Shown here piece after piece: positions 41,047-53,440 of a DNA stretch of 64,000 bases; within the stretch, counting starts at the first letter, position 1; each line of letters begins with the position of its first letter. This DNA is from Aquilaria yunnanensis (Eukaryota > Streptophyta > Magnoliopsida > Malvales > Thymelaeaceae), in NCBI GenBank assembly GCA_039654915.1, contig CM077600.1, positions 72,115,992-72,179,991 of the forward strand, written 5' to 3'. Made by a program: the position numbers and the translations under genes. A model generated the notes under the pieces. It searched no databases, was not told where the DNA came from, and saw only the letters and a list, made by a program, of their open reading frames with translations.

Positions 41047-44000
41047 TGTGGCAACGTCGGGTTTTCTGGAGTCGCCACCAATCTGTTTTTTTCTTAGGTC
41101 GATTGGATACCTAAAATATGGTCTGCGAGAGTTCGGGGATCGGGAGTACGGTTACGTTAAAACAACTTTGTTAAAACGCCCAAAAATTGGCACCTTAGTT
41201 GATTTTAATTTTGTTTTACTTTGCTTTTAAAACTTTTCAGTTAATTTAGATATTTTACCTGAATTAGTCGAAAATGTGGATTTTGGTAATTAATTCGGAT
41301 AAAATTTTATACTTCCGAACCATGGACTCTGCCGAGTCATTTGGACACGGAAGATTTTGATTCCGAACCATGGACTCTGCCGAGTCATTTGGACACGGAA
41401 TTTGGTGAAATTTTAAACAATCAATCCATATCGTAAAAATATGGATTTTTATCTTTTTATTTAATTTATTTATTTTAAAAGTTTGATATTTTCCAAACCG
41501 TAGATCCTGCCGGATCATCCGGATATGGAAATTGATTTAATTTATCGTAATTATTTAATTCTTATTATTAATTTTTAGTTTAATTACTAAATTTATCTTT
41601 ATATTTTTACTTTTTCTTTCTTTCTTTTTCTTCTTATTTTTACTTTTTAATTTTCTTTTCTTTTCTTTCTTTTGTTTTCTTTTTCTTATCTTTCTTTTCT
41701 TTTTCTTATCTTTTCTTTTTTTGATTTTTTTCTTGTTTAATGAAGGATATTTATTATTTAAAGAATTACTCAATTTATAAAAGAATTAAAAAATATTAAT
41801 TTTTTTATTTAATAAGAAGTTAATTTAAAGGAATCAAAGAATTTAAAAATAAAAATTTTGATCATGGTACATGGCGTTGTTACTCAGCCAGACCCTCTTC
41901 ACCAGGTGAAGCAGCTCAAAAGCGGGCACGAGACAGTTTCCAGCCAATATACCATGAACTAAAATTTTTTATTTTTTTTTATTATTTTTTTATTATTTTT
42001 TATTATTTTTTTTTATAAAAGATTAACCAAAAGTAATTGTTTTATTAAGAGAATCAAAAATTTATATGTATATTTTAAACAAAAGAAGAAAAGTTTTGAT
42101 ATTTATTTAATTTATTTTGGAATAAAAGATTATTTAACTGAAAACTTATATGTATTTTAAAACAAAAGTCTTGATATTTTTATTTTTTATATTCTTCTTT
42201 GTTTGATGAAAGATTTTTTTTTTAATTTTAATTTATATTTCTGAAAATATATCTAATCAATAAGTCAAAAATATTTAAGAGAAAATTCAATTATTTTTGT
42301 TTTATTTTGTATTATTTTGAAATTATTTGATTAAGATTTTTATAAAGGAAACAAAAAGTTATATCTTTTAATAAGTAAAATATTACTGAATAAAATATTA
42401 ACCCAAAATTTTTATTCTTTTCATTCTTTTTATTAATAAAGAAAACTAAAAAAAATTATATTTTAAAAGAAATAAATAAAATATTATTGAAAAATATTAA
42501 CTCAAAATTTACTCTTTTTATTCTTTTTATTAATAAAGAAAACTAAAAAAAAAGCTATATTTTAAAAGAAATAAATAAAATATTACTGAAAAATATTAAC
42601 CCAAAATTTACTCTTTTTATTCTTTTTAATAAAGAAAACTAAAAAAAATTATACTTTATTATTTTAAAAGAAATAAATTTTACTGAAAAATATTAACCCA
42701 AAAAAATTACCTTTTTTATTCTTTTTACTAAAAAATTTATATTTTATTATTTTAAATAAAATATTACTGAAAAATATTAACCCAAAAATTTTACGCTTTT
42801 TATTCTTTTTATTAATAAATAAAACTAAAAAAATTATATATTAATAGATAATTAATATATTAGTCTAAAGTTTTTTTTTTATTTTTTATAAAGAAAAAAT
42901 TTATTTATATATTTTATTTAAAAATATTTCCGAGCCATGGATCCTGGCGGATCATTTGGTCATGGAGTTTTAATTTTTTTTTATTTCATTAATTATTAAT
43001 TTTAAAGATGTATTAAAATAATGATTTTATGTTTATTTATTTATTTATTTTATTTTTGAATTATTTCATTATGTTTGTTTATTAAAAGGAATAAAAACTT
43101 TGTTTCAAAATAAAAAAAAAGTAATTTTTATTAGCCTTTAGAAAATTATTCACATAAAATTCCTTTTTTTATCTTTTAATCATAAAAAAATTCAATTAAT
43201 AAAGTGGGGCTTTTTGGCCATCCACTTTAATAACACAATAATAATAAAAGTTAGCACAATTAATATAGTTAGATTAGTTGGATTAGTTAGTTAATAACAA
43301 TAAAAAAAGGTTAGTAAAAGTTAGATTAAATTAATTAACAACAATAATAAAAATTAGCCAAGTTTAATTAAATTAATTGTTAACAACAATAATAAAAGTT
43401 AGCCAAGTTTAATTAAGTTAATTAATTAACAACAATAATAAAAGAGTTAGCCAAGTTAATTAAGTTAATTAACCAAGTTAATTAAATTAATTAATTAACA
43501 ACAATAAAAAAGTTAGTAAGTTAGTTGTTAGTTGTTAGTTGTTAATAACAACAATAAAAGAAGGGTTAGTAATAAACAAATAATAAACAAACAAGTAAAA
43601 ATTAAAAAGGTTAGTAATTAATTCTGCAAGAACAAAATAAAAAAGTTAGTGACTCAATAGAAAGAAATTGAAAAGTTGAATGATTAAATGAGAGTTTACC
43701 CTTTTAAAATCAATTTTTTGAATTTTATGGAAACAGGGAAACGACGACGAACGCAGGCGTGGCTGGGCGTGCAGGGGAGCAAGGGAGGAGGGGAGGGAGG
43801 CTGACGCGAGGGCGGCGTGCCAGGCGAGGCGGTACGGCGGCAGGACGGCTACGGGCGAGGCGGCACGGCGGCGGGACGGCAACGGGCGAGGCAGCAAGGC
43901 GGCGGGACGACGCGGCGAGGGTAGGGTGACGCGGCGAGGGCGGCGCGGCGAGGCGGTATGGTGGCAGGACGGCGACGGGCGAGGCGGCACGGCGGCGGGA

Positions 44001-44770
44001 CGGCAACGGGCGAGGCAGCACGGCGGCAGGAGGAGAAAGAGAGAGAAAACGAGAGGAGAGAGAGAGAGAACAACGAAGGAGATCAAACGAAAGAGATGGT
44101 CAAATCGTAGAAAAATAAAATTTTGAGACTTTCTGGCAGAAGGAGGAGAGGCTAGGGAATAAGGCTGTAATTTTCTCTATTTTTAAAACGGAGCTCTGAA
44201 CTTTTTTCTCTGATTTTCTGTGTGTTCAGTACTGAATTTGGGGGGGTATTTATAGAAGGAGCTTAGCTGAACTGTGGACGGATAAATTAATAAAAAATAT
44301 CAAACTTATCTTTTAAATTGGTAAAATGACAGTTTCAGTCCTTTACGTTACTCCAGCTCTGGATAAGCTCAGAAGCTTCTGATTTTGACAATTTTAACGT
44401 TTTCTGTCAATTTGGGCTAGAAACGTCCGTTTAGGCCCAAAATTGACGCGAAAAATTACCCAAAGCTCCTGAAACTTTCAGAATTTGTCAATTTTATCCG
44501 AAACTTCTCAATTTTGTCATTTTTACCTCAAACTTTTAATTTTTTTGTCATTTTTTTCTGAAATTTTATTTTTATTCCAAACACATACATATTCACACAT
44601 ATATTATTTTAAATCAAATCTTCTCAAAATAAAAATATATTTTAAACTAATTAACATAATTAAAATTTTTTAGCAATAATAATAATAATAATAATAATTT
44701 TTTTAATTAGTTTTTTTTTTTTTAATTTTTTTTTTTTAAAAAAAAGGCCGGACGAAATTGGGTGTCAACA
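41047..44770 (-). repeat. 5' LTR of the Ogre-like element
   Basis: Near-identical to the 3' LTR, with scattered single-base and short-indel differences (for example in the A/T runs near 42000 and 44700). It contains the TATA box at 44247-44254, the GC minisatellite (about 43725-44035), the 94-bp island (about 41863-41956) and the four palindromes (41313-41352, 41361-41400, 41491-41530, 42928-42967). This LTR drives the element's transcript toward lower coordinates. Confidence 0.95.
44247..44254 (-). promoter_or_regulatory. TATA box of the 5' LTR (element promoter)
   Basis: TATAAATA on the minus strand. Transcription would start about 30 bases further toward lower coordinates and cross the GC-rich minisatellite before the primer site. 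Confidence 0.65.
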
Positions 44771-44775
44771 GTATG

Positions 44776-46322
44776 AATGAAATTTCTAGCAAGAAATTTG
44801 GAAAGAAAAATACTTTCAAGTTTGCTGAACCACCTAGAAGATCATTACTAGAAGAACTCAGTATGGTTTTAGGAAAAAAACATAATGTTTTTATATGTTT
44901 ATAAGAAGAAGTAAAATACAAGAGTGTTGAAGAAAAATTAGAAGATCAAGAATTGAAATAAAAAATAGAACATTTCAAGGGAGTTTTAGCCACAAAGTCT
45001 GTACTGATATTCCCAATGCCTTTTGGCAAAGAAAGAAACATATTGCGAACCTTCCTTATGAACTAGACTTTAATAAGAAAAACAATCCTACAAGATCAAG
45101 AGCAATCTAAATGAATGAAGAATTAATGACTTACTGTAGAAAAGAAATCCAAGATTTATTAGATAAAAAATTAATTAGAAATAGTTCTTCACCATGGAGT
45201 TGTTCTACTTTCTATGTGATTAATAACTCAGAAATTGAAAGAGGGATGCCTAGATTGGTAATTAATTATAAACCTTTAAATAAAGTCATAAGCTGGATTA
45301 GGTATCCAATACCTAACAAGAAACATTTTCTATCTAAAGTTCATAATGCTATGATATTCTTAAAATATGATATGAAGTCAGGATACTGACAAATCTAAAT
45401 TATCAAAGAAGATAAATATAAAATAGGTTTTAATGTTCCATTTGGCCACTATGAGTAGAATGCATGCCTTTTGGTTTAAAGAATTCCTTATTAGAATTCC
45501 AGAAAATTATGAATGAAAATTTTAATCCTTATAATTCTTTTACCATTGTTTATATTGATGATGTGCTTCTCAATTAATTGATCAATATTAGAAGCACTTA
45601 AAAAAATTTATAAAAATAGTAAAATAAGATGGAATTGTTCCAAACTAGAATTAGATTTTTGGGCCATATAATTCATAAAAGAACAATTAAATCAATTGAT
45701 AGATCAATAAGTTTTGCTGATAAATTTTCTAATGAAATTAAGGACAAAAAACAATTATAGGGATTTATAGGAAGTTTAAATTATGTTGTAGATTTTTGTA
45801 AAGATCTTGCCAAAAATTGTAAACCTCTATTTGATAGATTAAAGAAGAATCCTCCTCACTGGAGCATAGAACAAACTAAAGCTGTCTAGCTAGTCAAAAG
45901 AAGAATAAAAAAAATTCTTTATGCTAATATTCCCAACCTAGAAGCCTTTAAAATTGCTGAAACAGATGCTAGTAATATTGGCTATGGTGGAATATTAAAA
46001 TAGAAAATTGATAATAATGAACAATTGGTAAGGTTTACTTTAGGAGTTTGGAACCAAGCTCAGAAGAATTATGCTATTATTAAAAAAGAAAATCTTGCAG
46101 TTGTTCTTTGTGTTACAAAATTTAAGGAAGATCTCCTCAATAAAAAAATTCTTAATTAGAATTGATTGTAAAGAAGTAAAAGATGTTTTACTTAAAGATG
46201 TTAAAAATTTAGTTTCTAAGCAAATTTTTGCTCACTGGCAAACCATTTTATCTGCTTTCGATTTTGATATTGAGTATATAACAGGAGAAACCAATTCTCT
46301 TCCTGATTTCTTGACCAAATAA
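44776..46322 (+). pseudogene. Pararetroviral reverse transcriptase and RNase H, decayed
   Basis: The region resumes after the Ogre-like insertion. The reverse transcriptase N-terminal part is open at 45111-45389 (pattern RKEIQDLLDKKLI, later LKYDMKSGY). The YxDD motif is YIDD at 45551-45562. RNase H begins around 45950 (ETDASNIGYGG) and ends near DFLTK at 46322. Stops at several places (for example 45387-45389) and shifts disable it. In a live virus this enzyme copies the RNA pregenome into DNA. Confidence 0.85.
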
Positions 46323-47850
46323 TTTTTGCAGGTGAGGGAAGATGCCAGAGAATTTGAACCAGAAAAACAAAGCTATCCTATATCAATAATTCAAGGAAGA
46401 CATGATGGAAATAGAAAATTGTTTAGAAATGGACACAGAATTAACTAGAGCTCTTTTTGCTTAGAATCATTTCCAGTTGGAAAATCCTAAAGAAGGAGGA
46501 AATTCCTCTTAAGAATTAATTCAAAAAAGATAAAATCTAAGGAACAAACCTTTAAGAAAAGAGATTTTTGGCTTGTCAATGATGAACCATTGCCTTCCTA
46601 AGAAAGAAGATCATATAGGAATTTCCAAAGAAATTCCCAAGAAATTAAGCAAAAGAATATTTCTCTAAGGCCACCAAAGCCCTAAAAAATTTCTATGCAC
46701 AATTTGAGCATAGTAATTGTATTCCAAGAAATAAAAAGGAAACGCTTAATTTCCCCAGAAGATAAAGATTTGAAATTTCTTTTAGTCATAGAATTGGCAG
46801 AAAAGTACTGGCCTGAACACCAGAATCCCCAGTGGCAATTCCAATCACTCAAGAAGCCTCCATTTTTTCAATTAATATTACAAGAAACTGGTTATGTTCA
46901 AATTTAACATAAATAAAAGAACTAAGATCATTATTAATCCTAAAAAGGGTGATGAAGAACCTTCAGAAAAATATATTTTAGAATTAGGAATTTCTTCATT
47001 TAAGATATTAAAAGTTTGGATTTTTGAAGAATGGGGAGTTCCATTTGGAAGAAGAAGAATCTTGACTTGAGGAAAATATGAGAGTATGTTATTCTCATAT
47101 TGAGGTTATATAAAGGCTTGGGAAGAAGTTTTCCATATCCAAAACAGAGACCATCAACATTCATGGATGGTTTTATTCAAGACCAAGCAAAGGAAATTCC
47201 CAAACTGGTTTTATAACTGGTACCAAAGGAAATCCCCAAATTGGTTTTATAACTAGTACTTTGGAAAGGGTTTATTCATAGATTTTTTCCCAGAACAAGT
47301 AATGAAGTCCTTTGAAGGATTTTGCATATTCCAAGAACAATTTCTAAAGAAAAAATTAAAATGTGCCATTCCCAGTTTTTTATTTTGTTGTCATGAACCA
47401 TATTCGTTGGATCCTCCAATGGCACTATGAAAAGCAAGAAGTGGATTATTACACCCACTTTACTCCTTGCCTGGAATGAATTTGGGAAATAAAATGGTGG
47501 GATAAATGTATCCTTAACCAGTATTTACCTGAAAATATCAGATTTGATAAAATTGATATAATTGATGAAGGGGAAAACTTAGACGAGGATTTCCTAGTTG
47601 TGATGCTTAATTGGTTCTACCAAGGAGGATAATTCAGGGATAGTCAAATTCCTATCTTTGTAATGAAGGAAATAATTCTAAAATTTGCCCAAAAACAATT
47701 GATTTAGAAAGGACAAGAGAGCATTGGATCCTCATCCAGCAAAAATGACTCAACAAGGACCCAGTAAAGGCATATATGATGAGGAGCCTTGATTTCCACT
47801 TGATTAAGTTAGTGTCAGCAAAAACTGAAAAAAAAAAAAGAAAGTAGGCA
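46323..47850 (+). pseudogene. Downstream region of the pararetrovirus, coding-like but broken
   Basis: Longer open stretches (46695-46907 and others) alternate with stops. The composition is coding-like, without a known domain. Florendovirus-type genomes carry a second ORF of unknown function here, so this is the likely identity. Confidence 0.45.
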
Positions 47851-47992
47851 ACAGTCTACCAACTGCTTAGAATAATGACCCTCACCAACATAATGGAGCA
47901 GCATTTGGCCACTAGCTATTGGTCCCAGATTCTCCCCGCCTCTAATTGGTGAAGAGTAGCTAAGCCTTATCATCAAGGCCAAGGGTTTTTGT

Positions 47993-48000
47993 CTATTTAA
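47993..48000 (+). promoter_or_regulatory. Pararetroviral TATA box and leader start
   Basis: CTATTTAAGGAGG lies about 380 bases before the primer site, the normal position of the caulimovirid transcript promoter. The following 370 bases are leader-like with no supported gene. Confidence 0.55.
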
Positions 48001-48371
48001 GGAGGCTTTCCTCTAGAGTCTGGGTATCCAAAAAATTTCATCTATTTCTCTCTTTTGTAGTCCATGTGCTGGAGGCCACTCTTATTTCCACCAAAGTTTG
48101 CATTTTATTGTTTAGTGTTTTAAGTTGTGTGCTTGTACTTGTACTAGAGTGGTGTTGGTATTGTTGAAGCTCAGTCTCCTTCTTCAATGCACAAAATTTG
48201 TAATCATCCCACTGTTCTTCATTATTGTGTGGTAAACTAGTTCTCACTAGTTCTCTGTAAGTTTGTATTTCAAGTTAATAAATTATGCATGTGTAATTTC
48301 TAGTTTATATGTGTGCATAACCTATGCTCTAATTTATGTTGTGTGTTGTGTTTCAAAATACCTGGGCGTTT

Positions 48372-48383
48372 TGGTATCAGAGC
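48372..48383 (+). promoter_or_regulatory. tRNA-Met primer binding site of the pararetrovirus
   Basis: TGGTATCAGAGC is the standard complement of the 3' end of initiator tRNA-Met used by caulimovirids. Confidence 0.85.
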
Positions 48384-48483
48384 CAAGAATTGTTGTTCAA
48401 TTAAATGTTTTAAAACTTTAGGTCATTCTTTGTAAAAACAAGAAAGCGAAAAGCCCCAGCATAGAATTTAATGCAAGTGTACT

Positions 48484-48856
48484 ACTTTATTTCCTTTTTT
48501 TTTTTAGGTAAATCCATGAGAGATTCCTTAACTTATTTTTGTATTCTAAATTGGTACCCTAAATTAAAGTTATCCTATAAAAGTCCCTTACCTCGTATTG
48601 TGAGTCTGAATTTGGTTATTTTCATCAATTTCACTGTTAAATCGAATGGAAATCACTGATATGAGATTTTTAATATTAGAAAATATTTAAAATAATAATT
48701 TTAATCCTCAAACTATTCCAATGAATAATTCTTATGTTTAAACCTGTAAATCTACTATTTATGCCACTTATCTCATCCAATAATTCTACCATTAAGTTAA
48801 TTGATTTCAATTCTTCAATATCCTTGGTTAAACATGAAATTGTGAGTAGACTTGCA
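48484..48856. other. No gene seen between the pararetrovirus and the foldback element
   Basis: AT-rich DNA; the open frames here (48471-48659, 48676-48903) have no recognisable domain. Confidence 0.5.
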
Positions 48857-49194
48857 TAGGGATGGGCATGGAGTGGGTCAACCTGCTCCATTAAGCGATC
48901 CACCCTTGCTCTAGAGAATGAATGGATGATCCATGATCCACTCCACTTCTTTGTGGATCAATCCACGACCTACCCCACCTAATTTATGGATATCCATAGA
49001 TATCCAATTCATGATATTTTGGTAGATATTTCAACAATTATTTTTATAGTGACCTAACCCAAGCTTAATATTTTTATGGTAGCCATTTGCTTGTATGTTA
49101 GCCATCGTCTTCCTAAATGCAAAAATTGAAAATGACATTTCATGAAAATCACACCCACTTAAAAGAATAATCAAAATAGTTATTGAGATTCAGG

Positions 49195-50000
49195 TAGGGT
49201 TTGCAGTGGATCGGGTAAAATCCGTTAACCATGGATACTCGCTTTTGGGTCATGGATATTTGGCTCAAAATTCACCCGTCTGGCAGGTAAGGGTGGGCAC
49301 AGATTTAGAGCTATCCACACTCATGTACTCATGACCCACAAGATTTCTTATTATTCAGGAGTAAGTGACTTGTTAAATTTCAATCTAGTGAGCATTTTTT
49401 GTAAAAGCTAATAAAACTAGAGGACTAAAAATACACTTAAACAACTAATATAACCCCAAACTAAAATTTCTTCCCCTACATGGCCACTACCGCCAATCTT
49501 GTTTTTTCATCTTTGTGTTGTCCTCCATCTTTGTGACCTCTTCCTCCATCACCATGATATTTAGGTTTGGCTTCTTAATCTTCACCTTGTTCCCTTCAAC
49601 TTTCCATTGGGTTTTTCTCTTCAATCCACTTGTCCATTACTTTGATAGTCTGCCGCCCAATCAACCAATGAACCCAATACCAATCTCTCCCCCACTGCTA
49701 GAAACCCGCCTAATGATGGACCTCCCCGACTCTACTTATCTTAGCTAGTTGGTGTTTTAGCTTCAGTCAGTAATGCTCTTTGATCTATGACTCACTTCTT
49801 TGGTTATTTTGGGAGGTGGGATTTTGGCTATTTTTGATGATTTTCCAAGAGTAGTGGGGGTTGTTGTCTTCGTGGGTTATTCATGGACACCTGTGACCCA
49901 TGAGTGGCAAAGTGTGGATGTCATTTTTTGCTCATCAATTTTGGTGGGCGGGTGATAGATGTGGCGAATTTCCACTCGATTCGTCCATTTGCCATCCCTA
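49195..50000. mobile_element. Non-autonomous hAT-like element, 806 bp, in the left arm
   Basis: It starts TAGGGTTTGCAG, ends TTTGCCATCCCTA, and is flanked by 8-bp near-duplications GATTCAGG (49187-49194) and GATTTAGG (50001-50008). The matching place in the right arm (about 52245-52255) has no insertion, which confirms the edges. Open frame 49515-49748 is not a known protein. Confidence 0.75.
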
Positions 50001-51671
50001 GATTTAGGGTTAATTGTATTAGTGACCCTTAATAGTTTGTTATTGTGCCATTTTTACCCTAACATCGATTTATTGTATAGAAAATCTCCAATCTCGTTAA
50101 AATGTTTTATTTAGATCATGTTGTTAATTGGCAGTCGTTAAGCTGGGCAAAAGAAATGGGGAAAAATTAACTCTAATCCCTAAAATTTTTGTCTTCATAT
50201 TAGAAACCTTAAAGTTTTTTCATTTAACAATCAAACCACCATTTCCACTACCCCACTGCACTTTTGTCTCTCTTTGAAATGTGTCATTTTCCAAATTAGT
50301 GCACCTTTAGCCATTTTTTGACCAATATGTAGAATATTATATATAATTTCTTCACGTTTTTCATCATCATCATGATTTTCTGAAACCCAAATGCACAAAA
50401 AAAAAAATGTTGAAGAAACAAAGTTGATGGGTTTCTCCTCCTATTTTATTGTGAATAATCTAGTAAAACAATGCTCTTTCAAAATCGAACAAATTACACC
50501 ACCATTTATTCTTTTTCTTAGGATAAACATAAGTAAACAGCAGGAACTTAATTGTCTAGACAGTTTTACTAATTATTAGGACAAAGATTTGGTATAACTA
50601 AAATTAAACCATGAAAAAAAAAAAGCAAAAAAGATATATATGGTGCAATACACTCGAAGATATGCATATGGACGAAACTACCGTTTTCTACTAGGGAAAA
50701 TATACCCTCTTTGCTTACTGTTGAAACGAATTAACAAAATAAAACCCTGACTAAAAACAAAACAAAATCTTAAGGAAAACTCTCACCAATTCAAAAATTA
50801 GACCAAAAAAACCACCAATGATTTCTTAGACACGAGAAATCCTAACAAACAAACCTCAAAAAAAGAATTAGAGAAACAAAAATAGGGCTCCATGGAGCTC
50901 ATAGTGGAGCTCCAAACCCGCCTTGTTTTTCAAAATATCATTGGATTATGACCCGCTTCACTCCAATGGAGCTCTAGTCTGACCTACTCCAGTGGAGTGG
51001 TTGTTTTTAATGATCAACCACTTTTGGAGTGGGGCAGGTCATAATCCACTAACAATATTTTGAAAAGTAGGGTGGGCTTAGAGCTCCACTAGGAACTTCA
51101 TAGAGCACCCGTTTTGTTTCTCTAATTCTTTTTTTTAGGGTTCATTTATTTGGAATTCTCCTGCCTAAGAAATCATTGGTGGTTGTTTTTGCCCAATTTT
51201 TGAATCAATGAGAGTTATCCTTAAGATTTTGTTTTGTTTTTAGTCGGGGTTTTTATTTTGTTAATTTGCTTCAACTGTAAGCAAATAGGCTTTATTTATC
51301 CTGGTAGAAAACGGTAGTCTCGTCCATATGTATATCTTCGTATGTGTTGCTCCATATATATCTTTTTTGTTTTTTTTTTGCCATGGTTTAATTTTAGAAG
51401 AATGGTTTAATTTTAGTTATACCAAACTTTGTCTGAATAATTTGTAAAACTGTTTAAACATTTAAGTTCCTGCTGTTTACTTATGTTTATCCTAAGAAAA
51501 AGAAAAAATGGTGGCGTAATTTGTTTGAATTTGAAAGAGTATTGTTTTACTAGATCATTCACAATAAAACAGGAGGAGGAACCCCATCAGTTTTGCTTCT
51601 TCAACACTTGTTACGTGCATTTGGGTTTTAGAAAATCATGATGATGATGAAAATCGTGAAGAAATTATATA

Positions 51672-51963
51672 CTCCCTCCGTCCCAATTTACTTGAAACGT
51701 ATTCCTTTTTGGGACATCTCAAAAGGTTGAAATGTTTCTTCTTTTAGGAAAGTTTAAACAATTAAATTATTATTTTACACAAAACCCAATAAAAACTCTT
51801 TTTTTAATCTCCACTCAATCTCTCACTGCACAAAACAAAAAAAAAAAACTTTTCTTTTTTAATCATTATTTAAACTTTCACTAGATAAAAAAATAACACA
51901 AATTACATATACCTTAATCTCCGTACCCAGAAAAACGTTTCAAGTAAATTGGGACGGAAGGAG
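51672..51963. mobile_element. Stowaway MITE, 292 bp, in the right arm
   Basis: Classic ends CTCCCTCCGTCCCAATTTAC and its complement, with TA duplications (51670-51671 and 51964-51965). Tc1/mariner-type MITE. The left arm has the empty site at about 50338. Confidence 0.93.
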
Positions 51964-52874
51964 TATAATACTCTACAAATTGGTCAAAAAATGTGTAAGG
52001 GTGTGCCAATTTGGAAAAAGGACACATTTTAGAGAGGGACAAAAGTGCTGCTGGGTGTGCCAAGTTGGATTGTTAAATGAAAAAGTTTTAAGATTTCTAA
52101 GTTTAGGGACTAGAGTTAGTTTTTCTCCATTTGTTTTGCGCAACTTAACAGCTGCCGTTAACAAAATGACCTAAATAAAATATTTTAATGAGATTGGGGA
52201 TTTTCTGCATAACAAATCGATGTTAGGGTAAAAACGGTACATTAACCTTGAATCTCAGTACCTATTTTGATTATTCTTTTAAGTGGAAGTGATTTTCATG
52301 AAATGTCATTTTCAGTTTTTGCATTTAGGAAGATGATGGCGAACATGCAAGAAAATGGCTACTATAAAAATATTAAGCTTGGGTTAGGCTACTATAAAAA
52401 TATTTGTTGAAATTTCTTCCAAAAGCAAAATAGGCAATTTTGCCGCTAAAGTATATGACTTAGAGTAGTTTTGTTACTAAAGTTCTTTTTTAAAGAAATT
52501 TTCTAGTAACTTTTTTAAAATAAGTATATTTGTCATTGCCGTTAGTGACATATCAAGCCATGCTGACAGTGTGATGATGTGGCAGTATTTTATCGACGTG
52601 GTGGCACAGGTAGAAATGGTGAAAAGGAAAATTTATTGTATAATCACTTAAATTATTTTTTTTTCCTATTTTTCACCTTAATCTTTTATCTCTAACACCT
52701 AAGCTACCATCTCCAACTTGTCTTCCTAATTTCATGGATATCCGTAAGTTAGGTGGGACATATCATAAATCAATCTATAAAAGAGTGAAGTGAATCATGG
52801 TTTATCTATTTATTCTGTGGAGCAAGGATGGATCGTTCAATGGAGCGGATCCCCCCCACTCCATGCCATCCCTA

Positions 52875-53440
52875 CTTGGGCCTCCATCTCCTTCACTGCC
52901 CATTCTCAACGCTTTCTTCTTCATTTTCCCCAGAATTTTCTCCCTATGGCGTTCCCAAAACGCTAACTCCCTCCTCCACAGCCACCTTCTTCTCGTCCTC
53001 CAGAACCAGTTTTCTAGTGCTCGCTTCGCTATCCACAATCAGACTCCTCTCCTTCAATACGTGCAGCAATTCGGAAGTATTGGATGGAACCAGCGGTGCT
53101 CCTCATGGAATTCGGAGATCTGAAGGAGAAGTGAGTTCTGTTCACGGAGCCAGCGGTGCTCCTCATGCAACCAACTTTGCTCTTGCCACTTCCAGCGTTG
53201 CTCCATTCGGAAGCCAGTGGAACTCCTCGCGGTCGAAGCTTTGGGGGCCAGCAGCGGAGGAGAAGGTTATGTTCTCGGCGTGACCGTCGAGCAAATCTGA
53301 ACACGCTTCTGCCGTTTCCTTGGTGTCAAAAATTGTGAATAGTGGAGTAAATGGAAAGCAGGACCACATGGAGAAATCGATGGAAAAACAAACCATAATT
53401 CCGTCCGATTTGACCCAGTATAGCAAATCGGGCAATGAGA
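52875..53440 (+). pseudogene. Possible broken gene fragment of unknown kind
   Basis: A 151-codon plus-strand frame (52828-53283) continues open past its TGA to about 53442. It is Ser-rich like an organelle transit peptide and contains a repeated phrase GCCAGCGGTGCTCCTCATG at about 53088 and 53144. GC content is higher than around it. No family is recognised. Overlapping minus-strand frames exist, so even the strand is uncertain. Confidence 0.3.

Larger units (their letters stand above)
18215..44770 (-). mobile_element. Complete Ogre/Tat-type Ty3 LTR retrotransposon, 26.6 kb, with accessory genes
   Basis: Two nearly identical 3.72-kb LTRs (18215-21937 and 41047-44770) are flanked by the duplication GTATG (18210-18214 and 44771-44775). 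All coding is on the minus strand. Order in transcription: LTR, primer site, ORF1, Gag-protease, intron, RT-RNase H-archaeal-type RNase H-integrase, three cysteine-rich protein genes, a LOG gene, a 73-bp tandem array, polypurine tract, LTR. The extra ORF1, the second RNase H, the G-patch after protease, the intron and the 3' tandem repeats are hallmarks of Ogre elements. The cysteine-rich and LOG genes are not part of the known core set. All core frames are open. The few LTR differences imply a recent insertion. Confidence 0.95.
11328..48480 (+). other. Endogenous caulimovirid (pararetrovirus), almost full length, split by three insertions
   Basis: In order on the plus strand: 30K-type movement protein, linker, coat-protein domain, CCHC knuckle, aspartic protease, reverse transcriptase, RNase H, a downstream coding-like region, a TATA box and a tRNA-Met primer site. 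Removing the solo LTRs (13695-15123 and 16620-18063) and the Ogre-like element (18215-44770) leaves about 7.7 kb, the size of a complete caulimovirid genome. The single long polyprotein with movement protein first and a second region after RNase H fits the florendovirus/petuvirus type; the genus is an inference. Many in-frame stops and shifts show that it is non-functional. There is one copy, linearised between the primer site and the first ORF. Confidence 0.8.
48857..52874. mobile_element. Long-inverted-repeat (foldback-like) element, about 4 kb
   Basis: The two halves are imperfect inverted copies around a centre near 51000. Matched blocks include 48857-49010 with 52740-52874, 49020-49195 with 52250-52430, 50010-50340 with 51975-52240, and 50340-50980 with 51010-51660. 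The ends read TAGGGATGGGCATGG and, on the complement, TAGGGATGGCATGG, which resemble hAT termini. No clear target-site duplication was found. A hAT-like element (left arm), a Stowaway MITE (right arm) and a roughly 310-bp segment (right arm, about 52430-52738) occur in only one arm. There is no transposase gene. Confidence 0.8.

Noticed and set aside
48857..52874. An 8-bp hAT target-site duplication for the foldback element
   Set aside because: The flanks GACTTGCA and CTTGGGCC do not match well in any register, so no duplication is claimed.
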